Of a stretch of DNA of 64,000 bases, positions 1 to 12,044 are shown piece after piece. The stretch lies in the NCBI GenBank assembly GCA_019614645.1, contig JABWDB010000021.1, positions 3,038,001 to 3,102,000 of the forward strand, in the 5' to 3' direction. This DNA is from Stratiolaelaps scimitus. Lineage: Eukaryota > Arthropoda > Arachnida > Mesostigmata > Laelapidae. The notes under the pieces are model-generated. The model did no database searches, had not been told where the DNA came from, and was given only the letters and a program-made list of their open reading frames with translations. How positions within the stretch are numbered: position 1 is the stretch's first letter; the number at the start of each line of letters is the position of its first letter. A program made the position numbers and the translations under genes.

Positions 1-3000
1 AAAAGCTACGAGTTAGTTCATGACAATTGATTAGAGTCAATCTTAGCCTACTATTTTACCCTTCCTAATTGGACCTTTGAAAGCTGACACCCTCTTTGCT
101 TATGATTGTCCAAATTTCATCTCAGCGTGCAATACATAGATTGGCCATTCGACAAATTTAGCTGACTCACATACACAAATACCTATATCTACACGCACAG
201 GGGGTCCTTATTATTTTGGTCGCTAGGTCGTTAGAGAGTAATATATTCGTCCACCACCCAGACGCCCCTCCCGGGTTATTCCTCTAGTCATTTTATTTCC
301 TTGCAATTTAATACATCTTTGTTCCGCTGCTTCATCATCGTAGCTCCAGGCACACCTCCAAGTTTACCAATTAATTATATATTCTAATACTATCACTATA
401 GTTAACGTTTGGTGTTGTTCATCAGCCACCCCCGTGAGTGTTCTCACTTTCCACTACGTATCTCACCCTTCACATTCGCTGTTGTTGAGTAATAAATCTC
501 CCTAAAAGTGGAGCAACAGACCAGCCGGGTGCTCCCTGTCAACAGGTGACTCCGGTGGCTCCACATTGGCTGAGGTGGCGACTCCAGAATTGAAACTTAC
601 TCATTTATTCGACGTATCGTTTTTAAAGGCTGAATAATAAACGACGCTATAGCCTAATTGCTGGCAAATGCTCCGCCCATTGTAGAGATGACCAACGAAA
701 GCTTCGTTGCGAGGCTGGTATAAGGGTGCGGCCTCTGTCAATCGGCAATTATCGGTTGCGCGTTCTATATCTTGGCTTCCCTTTTTGCTGACCTACAACA
801 CTTGCTACTACTACTACTACTACATATGGTCGATGCCAACCGCGACTTTTCGCTGTACATTGCTATCAAATTGTAGTACATCAATTTAGTTTGCAAATTT
901 TATCGAGTCGTTCTTCACTCGTCAGTATTGACTTCATCTGGCCCATTGTTGCCCAGAGTCTTCGCATATATATCGTTCTCCTGTAGGGATTTCACCTAAT
1001 CATTCAAATGGGGAGAATCGAAAATCACCTTTTACGACTTCTTGCAGCTTCTCGAGGTGAGCTCAAGCAACATCGTATGCGCTTCCGATGTTGTGGCCGT
1101 TGTCGACTTCGTTGTTGTTGTTTCTCCTGCTGCTGCTTCGTGGGGTAATTGTCTGTATTCTTTCGTGTCATAAAATAGGCTTCCGAGTGCTATGAACGCA
1201 CCGCAACCGGTTGACTCCGTCCCGAATGATCTGACAAAGCTGAGCCACAGCAGGGGCATTGATCGCGGCTGAAAACAAAGCTGGTCAACGAGTCGCCCGA
1301 CGACGGATCTCCCCCTTGCCGTCAGTTCGGCCAGTTCGTCACTACCCCGGTCGGTGGAACACTTCATCCACTCGTTCACTGTTCGTTGGTCTTTGTTGTC
1401 ATCATCGTGTACTTACGTCTGACGGCAGTCGCGACACAACCCGCACTTTGCGCTTGATTGAGGACGTCGATCACGCCAACAGCAAGGGCAGACATCGATG
1501 GTGTCAGCCACGATGACAACGACGACGACGATTAGTAAAAGGCGTGAACTGCGGCGGACGAACTGGCCTTTGCGACGATTCGTGCCGTCCAGAACTGATC
1601 TCCCGTGATGGCCTTTTCAGACGTTGGGGAGGTTCGAGAAGACGGAGATCCGGAAGGTGACCGTGGCGTTGGTGGGGTGTCGATGCCGTTGTTGAGCCTT
1701 CATAGACTGAGTAGAGGAACCCATCGCTCTCCGTGTCTAGACGCATCCGCTATGACCACAAATGGTGGAATTGACACGTTACGTGTCACTTAGACAACGG
1801 ATATTCACCCGTTGGCTGAAAGCTCTTCACCTCCTCACCATATCCCCTCCTGCCCTCATTTCTTCTACTTTGCTGCTGCTGCTGCTGCTGTTGTTGCGTT
1901 AGTCAGAAGTTTCATGTTGATTCTTTTTTCTGTGCAAGCTACCACCGCCTGAGGTCTATTGGCCATAACGGCTCGGGTAATCACGAGGTGGCCCAAGCAA
2001 GCACCAAATGTTGTCATATCATCATCATCACCACCACCTTATGTCAGTCTGTCTGCCTATTTGTCTATCTGTCCAGATTGAAAGATAGACGCATGAATGA
2101 ATGGTCATCCAGAACGACGCCGTCCGCCGCCGCCGCCACACGGTGCGACACATCTCACATTGAGTAGTCGTGTCACGACTTGTATTCAACTTGTGAATAT
2201 GCAATACGCTACACTTTAGTATTATTCCCGGCCAACAGCAGCGTCTCAGATGGTGGGGAGCAGATGAACACAGTCTTTCTTGGCGGTGCCACACGCCACC
2301 ATGGCAAGTGTTATCGTTAGTTGTTGCATTTGTCATCGGACGCTTGCACACTGCGCATCTCGTGCTCACCATACCGAGATAGTGGTGCTTTATGAATAGC
2401 TAGATCGACGCCAGTAGGATAAGGAAGAATGTACACACGGACGAAATCACTCACGGCGGCAGCAGCAGCAGTTTAGCAGCGAATTTAACAGAGTCTCTGT
2501 GATTACGACTGCCGTTTCCGTCGAACCAGACTGAAGACTGAAGGGCAACAGCCCACCGAGAAATTATCACCATTCTTGGTTGCGAGAAGACTAAGAGGGT
2601 CAGTAAGCAGGCGCCGGATGAGCCGGTGCCGTGTCGCAGGGCGGACACAGGTTTGTCGCCACGAAGCTAAGACTATGAAGACGTTCTTCAAGAAGTGTTA
2701 CCCTCTTACTCCAGAATGCTTTCCGGGCTAGGCAGGTTGCGGTCCGTGCTCACAACGTACCGCTCCAAGCGCCTTGTTCCTTGAACGCGAAGCAAAACCC
2801 ATCTCTGGGACCGACACGAAAACTCTCCGAGTAGCTCAGAGTGGAGTAACGAGTGGCTCCGGCAACGCCACTTATGCTTAGCTTAGTGAACATTCGAGAA
2901 GAGATTAGCAATAAAGCGTTAAACGGCGAATGGTTCATTCGCCCATTTTTCTGCACCTCGATACGTCTGAGCCTTAACGAATGTTACTTTCCGTAACCCC

Positions 3001-4767
3001 CCCCCCCTCTCCATCCCGTTGACCCGTCCGTTTTGAACGTCCAGAAATGTTTTGTTTCCTCCATCTGCTTCAGTCAAACCGTTAGCGGGCAGGACGGGCT
3101 CGACAATTTAGCAAAACGTCGTCGAAGAAAAATCTTAGCAAAACTACACCAGACTAAAACAAACTAGCGCATTCGGTGAGCTGGTTATACAATTCCCGCT
3201 ATGTTACGCGTTTTTAGTTCAAGTTGTGCCAGCCAGCAGCCGGCACTTGCAGCCTTTGCATCTATTATCTAGTCTATAGGCAATAGTAGTAGTAGTAGTA
3301 GTAGCAGAAAAAGTGTATCTGCTAAAAAATTGTTTGCAACAGCTTAAACCGTTGAACTGCGTCAGTGCTTCCACTCCTTCCTCTGCTACGGCGAAGCCTC
3401 CGAGCCGAGCTTGGTCGAACTAGTGATCCGCGCCTTGAAGCTGCTGCTGCTGCTACCGCTGCGGCAAAACGAAGAGATTTTGCTGACGACGAAGATCGGC
3501 GTTGTGGCCATCGCCTGTCCTGTGGCCCGGGCAAAAAAACATACGGATACTCGGCCGCATCTCCTAGCGCAAACAACGCTTCGAAATCCCATTGGATATT
3601 ACGTCGAAGGCTGCCGCGGGCGTCTGTTCGGCTGTTCGCATTTCTTGCGCGTCTACTTGCGAGAGAGTTTGCCGCTTGACGGGGCGACAAACCTGTCGCA
3701 AAAGGACAAACTGTGCTGACAGACAGTTGCTGCTCCTGCTAATGCTGCAGCCGCTATATATGCCCAGCGGGCGACACATTTTTGCTTGCGACGCAAACAT
3801 CTTCCCTGTCTCTGTTCGGCTAGAACGAATGCGCAGCCATCAACTCGGACCTCGAGTCACGTGATCGTTCAGCGACACCGGCCTTTATGAAAGCATTTCG
3901 TCGGCATTTTGCCTAAGAAGGAGAGAGCGAGAGAGAGAGGTCTGCTGTTGGCTCAGCGGCGGCGGCGGCGGCGTTTCGTTCACCGAAAAAACAAAAGCTT
4001 TTCGAAAGGCAATGTACCTTCAAGTTCGTACATCGCTCGTCAGGCAGCGAGCTGCTGCTCTGTGTTCATGCTCATCCCCTGACCAATGAATTTATATTGA
4101 CTGCATTGGTTTACCGACATCAACGACAACTATGTTGTAGTATTATTGTTATTATTACATGTACATGAGTATTACATTCGTGCTGGAATGACTGTCTCTT
4201 CTCACAAGAACACGTTATTCGTTACCAGTGTCGTATCATATATAGATACAATAGTGTGTGCACATTGCTAAGCGCCACGCTTTCTACGTAACTGTAAAGG
4301 CGACTATGGAAAGTTCCCACAGGATGACGGACGATGAAGAACGCGCTTTTCGAATCGTTGACCGCGTAAAACGCCACGCAGAAAAAACGCTGTTGCCTGT
4401 ACAAACAAATAGCAACTAGACCAGAGAACTCAATTAACGTGACGTGCTGCTGTTGGACAGCAGATTGCCGTGGGAAACGTTTTGCTAAAATTGAAATGTC
4501 TATTAAGGCTGGCGGCACATGGTATAATAACTCATTTCGTCTTGAAAACATGATTGGATAAACAGATATTCCATTTTTTCATTTATTTACTATACGAGAC
4601 TCGGTACATTATATATATATATATATATATATATATGAGCCAGTTATTATTCATTTCTTATTATGTACAAATGTTTGTCTAATAGGCAAAGCGGAGCAAA
4701 CGATTTTACAACACATCATCAATGGATCCTTTGGTATTCGTTTTCTGTACATATTTGAATTTTACAG
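1..4767. other. No supported gene; probable upstream or intronic sequence of the ZP gene
   Basis: I see no exon here with convincing splice sites and a recognisable protein. Two GC-richer patches (about 1040-1750 and 3320-3870) are open in several frames on both strands, which is typical of base composition rather than coding. There are short CTG/GTT trinucleotide runs, GAGA-type purine tracts near 3920-3945, and a TA microsatellite at 4611-4636. The ZP protein needs further 5' exons; they are either hidden here or lie left of the window. Confidence 0.5.
4611..4636. repeat. (AT)n microsatellite in the intron before the ZP exons
   Basis: A pure 26-base AT dinucleotide run about 130 bases upstream of the first recognised ZP exon. 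Confidence 0.95.
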
Positions 4768-6316
4768 GATGGTCACTTCTTCTCGGATATTGTGATCCAG
4801 CACCATGATATGATCGTCACCAACCAGGATCTCGGTCTCTCAATCAACTGCCACTACGACCTATCGAATCGAAGTGTGTCCAACGGCGTTCAACTCGAGG
4901 TTGACGGGTAAGTCGCATGTACCATAACCTCGTTATGTTTTGACTAACGTTCCTAGGGATCTTGCTTTGCGATTTCGTCAACAGAAATTTCAATTCAATA
5001 AGATAGAATTACTCACTTCGTTGCTCTCAAATTTTAGGTCGACAAATCTAAGAACAAAAAATATGTATATGAAGTTGTATTTAAAATTAGTTCACCACCA
5101 CTTTACTCGTTAGAGCTGCTCATCTGCTAATGAATACGTGACATTTCCCTCACAGGCGTGAAATCGAGCACTCTGAAAGCCAACTCGCAACTGTCGGTTC
5201 TCCGAACGTCACCATGCACATCACTGATCGCAACGGACTGGACGTTACGGCCGCACAGGTTGGAGATCCCCTCGCCCTTCGCTTCCAGATCACCGATATC
5301 GACTCACCTTACGAAATCTTTGTCCGGGAGCTGGTTGCCATGGACGGCGTTGACAACTCTGAGATCTTGCTCATCGACTCGAATGGTTGTCCCACTGACC
5401 GCACGATTATGGGTCCCCTGTACAAAGTGAACAACTCGGGACAGGTTCTGCTTGCGCCGTTCGATGCTTTCAAGTTCCCCACCTCAGAGATTGTGCAGTT
5501 CAAGGCGCTCGTCACACCATGCATCCCCTATTGCGAGCCGGTAAGTTGAAAGAATTCATAGTGTCTCTATCTATTATGTATTTTACTGATATATAATAAC
5601 TAGAGACACTATCAATCGCTGGGGTTCCTTCCAGTAGACGCTAACACATAATAGAGACGTTCCATTACAAATTTTTATTTCGACTGTCGAACCTTTCGGT
5701 AATGCCTCTATGTCTACCAGATATAAGAAGTTATATAGTGTTAATGTCTTCATCCTTGAATAACGTCCACTGGCCTCCCCTTTCCCACCTCCTAACCATT
5801 GGCTGTCCGACAATTCCTAATCTCTGATTTTTACGAATGTTTCAAATATGCTTCACCACCTCTGAACTCATTCAGGCAAAATGTGAGGATACTATCAATG
5901 TTCCATTCGAGGGACGCACCGAGAGCGACTCCTACGGCCGCCGACGCAGGCGTTCGATCCGACAGTCGCGCAACTCGACCACTGGCACCGAGGAGGAGCT
6001 TGTCGTCGTTCAACAGATCCACATCTCGGACAAATTCGCGTTCAACCCAGATGAGGACAAGGATGTTACTTTGGCTAACACATCCGGTTCATCTGCAAAC
6101 TTCGCGCCCGTGTCCGGCTGCGCAAACCTGGTCAGCATTGCTGTCGTCTGTGGCTCTTTCCTTATTGCCCAGGTCACGCTACTGTTCGTCTGCGCGTTCG
6201 TCATCAACAGCCGACGTGGCAAGAAACTCGATGAGCTCGTCGAGCGGGCGCCCTCCGTATCGTCGACAGCCTCGCGACTTTACAGTCGTCAGCCCTTCAA
6301 TATTCAGTGGAGCTAG
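4768..6316 (+). CDS. ZP-domain transmembrane protein, 3' three exons (5' partial)
   Basis: Exons 4768-4907, 5156-5540 and 5876-6316 join in phase (2, then 0), with acceptors TTTACAG, CTCACAG and ATTCAG and donors GTAAGT at the two internal junctions. The product has the ZP layout: end of ZP-N (DIVIQHH, INCHYDLSN), ZP-C with the cysteine series NGCPTD, TPCIPYCEP and AKCED, then a polybasic GRRRRRS furin-type site. It ends with a membrane segment (CANLVSIAVVCGSFLIAQV and on) and a short cytoplasmic tail ending NIQWS. ZP proteins polymerise after furin cleavage and in arthropods often organise apical cuticle matrix; that role here is inference. At least one upstream exon with the signal peptide and first half of ZP-N is missing. 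AATAAA signals at 7617 and 8384 could end a long 3' UTR. Confidence 0.9.
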
Positions 6317-8778
6317 GCAGCTACATTCGTAGATTAACGACGACAAGCTGATGAACGAGAAGATGACGATCGTAACCAGACAACGTACTCGAAAATTTGC
6401 CAATAGAGAGTGAAGAAGAGCAATGTGGTAGAGAGGTAGAGAGAACAAAATGAGACCCATACTCCCATCAACCATTCAATCAGTCAATCATGTTTTATAT
6501 GCCCCCGACATTGTCCAACACTGATCGATGGATACCACGTGTTCATGGCGTGTTAGGTTTGGCCCAACTCGGTTGTCTCCGTCCCTACGAGAGCTTAATG
6601 TGGCGACGGCCTGAGCCGTTCAAAATCACCGCGTGTATCTTTCCTTCTTGATACTCTTCCATGCACCCGTCGAGCGAATGCTGTCGGGTACACAGAGACA
6701 TCTGGGAAGCGAAGATGCCGATGCGACGGTTACAAATTGCAATAATCTCTCACTAGTTACCATACAAGTGAACCACGCCACTGGGATAGGTGAGGGACTT
6801 TTTCACGGAGCCAGAAAGGAAACTTCTAATAGGATAATGGGGGAAAATATGAACTTGTGGACTTGTAGGACAAAACATCGAGACAAATCTCCGACCGCGA
6901 AACGAGGAGAGAGTCTACATCAAATAACAACAATAGATAGCGTACAGTGTGCTTCCTACTAATGTATTCCTAATGAGCTCTACCTTCGTGTCTGAAGGTC
7001 TTAACGATTTCTTCCGAATGGCGATGGGGATATGAAAAATGAGACTGAACTGAATGCTTATTTATTCCATTTGTGTGTAGCATGTGTCTACGTGTGTGTG
7101 TATGTGTGTATCTAGTAGTAATAGTAGTAGTAGTAGCTCTATGCTAGTGCATGTAAAGTGTAACAAATCTTCATTGAAGAACGAGAGGGAGAAAGAATCC
7201 GGTCCGCCACTGGTTCCGATAACAGACTCATTGTTGGATGATTCGGCTATATCTGAGATAGCCGTAACGGATTCGTGGCCCTCTCAAAAGGACAGCTACT
7301 TTTTCGGGATGGTTCCCTATGGGCCATTTGGCCTGACCTCGTTGAATGTAGTAACCTGTAGATAGCTTACAACTAAGAACAACGAACATGGTTAGCATGG
7401 CCTTCTCCACCCTATACTTTCGACTATGATCTCCTAAACTGAAGCTGTTGCTACCGCCGGCTGCTATTTATTCTACGATATAACTGTATGTAGACGCAAC
7501 TCTTCAGCGCCAATCACACAATCAGCAGGTGACGACGATGCGAACTTACCCACTCTTGCCATATGTGCTTTGCGGTGCCCTATATATTTAATTTATTGAA
7601 AAAAAAACGAGAATACAATAAAAAAATAATGGAAACGAAAAGGGAAGCTGAATGGACTAATAAACAAAAAATACAAACACAAAAGAGAAAGATGTGCTTC
7701 TCCAACGTGTCAGGAACAGCGTGACAAAAAGTCTGCAACATTAAAAACGGCAACACCGCCTTATTTATTTTCATTCTTTTAGTGTTTAATGTGTCAACAA
7801 CAACAACCGATTTCATGCATCATCAAGTGCCTCTACAAAAATTCGAAAACGTTCGAAAAGTGCGATGCGATTTCGGGAATGAAGCTTCGAGAATTGCAGG
7901 GAAACAGAAGGACAATTCGAATAAAAAAATTAATCAAGATCGCCACTAAGAGAGAGAGAGAGAAAGAGCCTTTGTCGAAGCTTCTGAAGAAATGGTTAGC
8001 TTCCTTCTTTGTCGTAAACAGTCGAACAACAACATCAACAACAACAATTACGAGGAGGGCGACAAGACCCACCTTAGGCACACTCGAAGATTGTACCACC
8101 TCGCCGTATTGGAAAGAATCGATTCGCAATTGATAAATGTTATTTGAAACAAAATGAGATATAGGGAATTTTTTTTCCAAATTAAACGTAACTCATGCGC
8201 TCTGATAAGGGCGAAAATGATGATGAGGATAAAAACGGTTCTAACTATACGTCGATACAATTCACGAGATGGTATAATCAATCGGTGGAGCAGAAACAAC
8301 CGAAGAGTGATGCTGGCGGAGTTAATTATTTATTTGTACATTATTACAGAACGACGACGATAACGAAGAGGAAGAAATGAAAAATAAAGTATTTATTGCA
8401 ACAATTTAGCAGAAAATGCCTGTGCAGCACAAGATGACGGTGATCCCAACACACTATTGGATCCACGATTGCGACATGAGACGAATATCGCGAGAAGGGC
8501 GATTATTATCGCAGCTAAATTGTTTTACTAATAATTGGAAACTTTTGGTCACTGTAGGAGATAGTGACTGAATGATTATAATCGATATATCCGAACTAAC
8601 CTGAGGAAAGAAATTCAGTTGAGCGCCGGTCGCTGTGTTCAGGTGTAAAAAATATTTATTTATAGAGTTTCAATTCAATAAATAAATCTGTATTGAACAT
8701 ATACGTACATTTATTTACTAAATGCAGGTAGGCTACTTTATTATGAAATAAAGAGGTTCTCGTAAATTAAAAATATTA

Positions 8779-8825
<47 letters not shown>

Positions 8826-11231
8826 ATATTATAAAACTATGTCCTCAACATTACAGCGCAATATAATATAGGTATTCGGTTGTGGTTCAATTGGTCTCCA
8901 TAGAAGGTTCTAATTGAACGAAATGGTCCCAAACGTTTATCATTTGAAACTCAGACAAATTGTGAGTGATATCTGAGACACACGCAATTACGTAACTCAA
9001 ATAGTTAGTTATTTTAATTCTCTAATCTGCCCATTTTGAAGTGGATCAATGCCGATAAACGCGGAGGGCTTACCGAAGTCCCTTGCACATGTCAAAGGTT
9101 AACCGATGCTGAGATATCTGGCTGTATACATATATGGACTAGAGTGCACCTACTCAAGCTTAACTCAATTTTGGATCTGCCTCTAGCAGCGGCTGGTTAG
9201 ACTGATATATTGATAGATCGATTCATGGATTGATGAATGGACTAAATAGCTTTGCACAAGACATTTTGCTGCAATCAGTATAGGGTGTTATTGAAAAGTA
9301 AATTGACCGCTAATACCTTTGGATAACGGTGCAAGCGGTTTTTGAACCTTGGTCGAGGTCTAAAGTCTGTTTTGAAAGTAACAACTGTTCTGTTAGGAAT
9401 TAACATCCTCACGAACGCTAGGAAAATCACAATGCTCACGTGCTTTACACCGCACAGTACCCCAGAACCATATTTAGGAGATATAAAGTGTTTTACAGAA
9501 AATTGATTTGTTTTTGTTTTGTATCTAAAATAAGAAGTAAACAGTATCAACTAAATGGCGTCGTATTCTGAATGTCCGAATGATATATCTGGTATTTAGA
9601 GCTACTATACAAAATAGTGTGCGTTGAAAAAAACCCGGCAATCATGCCCATTGCCTCCAAGCGTTCTCTAAAATATAATAAAACGCTGTAACAGGAACTT
9701 AATGGAACGCCGGTAAAACAATACATTTGCAATCAAAGCTTAAAATCGGCCATAGTCAACCATAGTCAGCCGAACGCTGATGCCAGTTACCAAACTGTGG
9801 CGTTGTGTAAGTGCGTGCCCACAACGAACAACCAATTCGATGGGATTACACCGTTCAGCTGTATTGTCTATTTCAATGCTTGCATGCCGAAAGCTCGTAA
9901 GCGGCCGATAGTATGAACAGGCGAGTGAATAGATTTATTGCTTTTGGTTGAGTACGGTACAGTAAAGTATAAGTCGGTGTGTTGGTACTGACAATGTTGG
10001 ATTTGACGAAAATGTATTCAATGGAGATAATCAGTCTTGGCAAATGTTTCTTCTTAATAGAGAAACAAATTGACACTGAGGTATCTAAGTTAGGGTGAAT
10101 TTTACATTTTATTCCTTCTTTTTGAAAGTATTACGAGCCATTAACTACCTGATTTACTGGCGTTTGTTGACTACAATTTGCGACTTAGTGCATTGGGGGA
10201 CTATCTAATGTTTTTTTTTGTTACAGCATCGACAAGTGGTGAGATTGCACAAATAACCAGCGCGAAAACTGGAAATACCACGGTTCCTTAAAAACGTGAA
10301 AGGCTGAACAGAGGAAAAACGCTGATAAATAATGTCTACTCCCCAGATCTTGACTATTCAAATCTTTGCAAGCTTCATCACCTGAGAAGCTCCTACATTT
10401 TCGTTGGCTACAACCATCCCTGCATAGGCAATATGGATCAAGGCGATGATGTCATGAATAGTTAAAACATCACCTATTGACTGAATAGTACTGACAATGT
10501 TATCGGCTATTCTCAAGTGAATTCTCAAGTGAACTCAAGTTACCGGCTATTCTCAAAAATGCAAACTCTCTTCCTCATTACCCTTCCTCATATTATTCCT
10601 CACAAATAATGCTTAGGGGAGATGATCGTTTCGTTCTGAAAAATGCATAGATTCGTGGTGTCTTGCTAAGCCTAATTCCCTGTGTTTTCACGCAATCGTT
10701 GACCTAGAACAAAATTATTCGATCGGGCTCGACATCATTTGTGCAAACATCGGTCTATTCTGCAGCGATTGTAATAATTCATTTATCAAAAATGAGAGGG
10801 AGCTAGAGAGGTTTGTGATACTCACGTGCAGATACGATTTGTTGCGATGAACGGGTGGTTCGAATGTCCCTCGCTTTTTAGTCAGTAGTTGGGTAATTAA
10901 ATATATATGTACACGATGCAGTGATTATCAAATGATTTTGTCGTCAAGTTGCATACGGCGCAAACAGTGCCTCATATGAGGAATAACTTTTCTAACTACT
11001 ATTCCATCTTCTCTCGTTTGCCCTCATGATACAGCGTTATCGCTGTGAATTTCGAATATCATAAAAAATGTCTGCTTTTAAAAAATACTATTGCATATCA
11101 GTTCATGTAAAAAATATTTTGCTTTATTAGTTATAACAGTCTTACGATATTGTATATACAACACTCCATCGCCGTACGATTGGCTGAGTATTATACCGTC
11201 CAATTACCAAATTATAATAGGTTGGCACAAA
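6317..11231. other. Intergenic, AT-rich; no gene recognised
   Basis: The left part is probably 3' UTR of the ZP gene, with candidate AATAAA signals at 7617-7622 and 8384-8389. The rest is AT-rich sequence with a TA microsatellite at 8787-8822. No splice-bounded coding stretch or family match was seen on either strand. On the right, TTTATT at 11123-11128 is a well-placed polyadenylation signal for the minus-strand Hsp20 gene. Confidence 0.6.
8787..8822. repeat. (TA)n microsatellite
   Basis: Uninterrupted TA dinucleotide run of about 36 bases, preceded by a short imperfect TATG/TGTA stretch. Confidence 0.95.
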
Positions 11232-12044
11232 TTAAAAATCGATATTCGTGGATTCGGTTTCACTACGTGATTTCATCTCGATTCTTCGTTTGAGAACATA
11301 CTCGTTATCGTCCTTCTTGGTTACTTCGAAGTTCTTCGTTTCATAGCTATTATTGATCTCAACGCATTTGCTTAGATCGACACTGTGGCTGTCGCTCTCA
11401 TTGCAAGTTTGAACATTTTGAGCATCAACTTGTTGATTAACTTGAATATTTGTAGTCCGGTTCACATGGTCTACCTCAACATCTTTGTGTTGAGTGGGAG
11501 TCTTAACATCACCGTTGGTGTCCGCAGTTGCTTTGATATCAGCCTTTGTCGATTCCAACTCATCATCCACAATGCGTTTTACCTTGATCTCGATGTTGCC
11601 CGCTCGCTTCTCCGGCACTATTTTGATCATAGGAGCCTTAATGACGATCTTGGACTCGGTCAGATGTGCCGAAAGCTTTTCGAGGTCGAAGCCCTCGGCA
11701 ATTTTGATTGACTTCTTAACTTCACGTAGAGAGAACCCATTTTCGAATTTCACTTCCTTTCGAGCGTGCACGGTCATTTCTCTTCCTTTGAGTGTGATTT
11801 CAATATCCTCAGGGTTGAATCTGTCTGAATGGGTGGCCAGTTCACAGAGGACTTTAGTGTCGTCCTGAGGCGATTGCGAGCGCGGGCTCGAGGACATGAA
11901 AATCTCCTCAAAGACCCGCCGTCTGCGTTGCGGGTCCACTTTCACAAGATGACACATGTTGCGCGAGCGGAGATCGTCTTCCATGCGCTGAATGTGCTTT
12001 TCAAACCACGACCTCATGTCGTTGGAACAGCACTCGTCGAACAT
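11232..12044 (-). CDS. Small heat shock protein (Hsp20/alpha-crystallin) with long C-terminal tail
   Basis: Single-exon reading frame. I take the ATG at 12044 as the start (protein begins MFDECC); the frame stays open further upstream but without another ATG. Residues about 55-165 form an alpha-crystallin domain: FNPEDIEITLKGREMTVHA for the first strands, then GFSLREVKKSIKI, and AHLTESKIVIKAPM near the end. Such proteins are ATP-independent holdase chaperones that form oligomers. The roughly 105 residues after the domain are polar and rich in Thr, Asn, Asp, Val and Glu, making the 270-aa protein longer than the 150-200 aa usual for the family. An AATAAA lies 104 bases after the stop. Family assignment is firm; client proteins and stress induction are not shown by the sequence. 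Confidence 0.9.
   Translation of the reverse strand: MFDECCSNDMRSWFEKHIQRMEDDLRSRNMCHLVKVDPQRRRRVFEEIFMSSSPRSQSPQDDTKVLCELATHSDRFNPEDIEITLKGREMTVHARKEVKFENGFSLREVKKSIKIAEGFDLEKLSAHLTESKIVIKAPMIKIVPEKRAGNIEIKVKRIVDDELESTKADIKATADTNGDVKTPTQHKDVEVDHVNRTTNIQVNQQVDAQNVQTCNESDSHSVDLSKCVEINNSYETKNFEVTKKDDNEYVLKRRIEMKSRSETESTNIDF

Noticed and set aside
1032..1793. Open frames of 60-115 codons on both strands
   Set aside because: No domains, no splice-bounded structure and overlapping on opposite strands; treated as chance.
3322..3864. Several long overlapping frames on both strands
   Set aside because: Frames are open in four or more readings at once with Arg/Ser/Ala-rich low-complexity products, the signature of GC-rich noncoding DNA.
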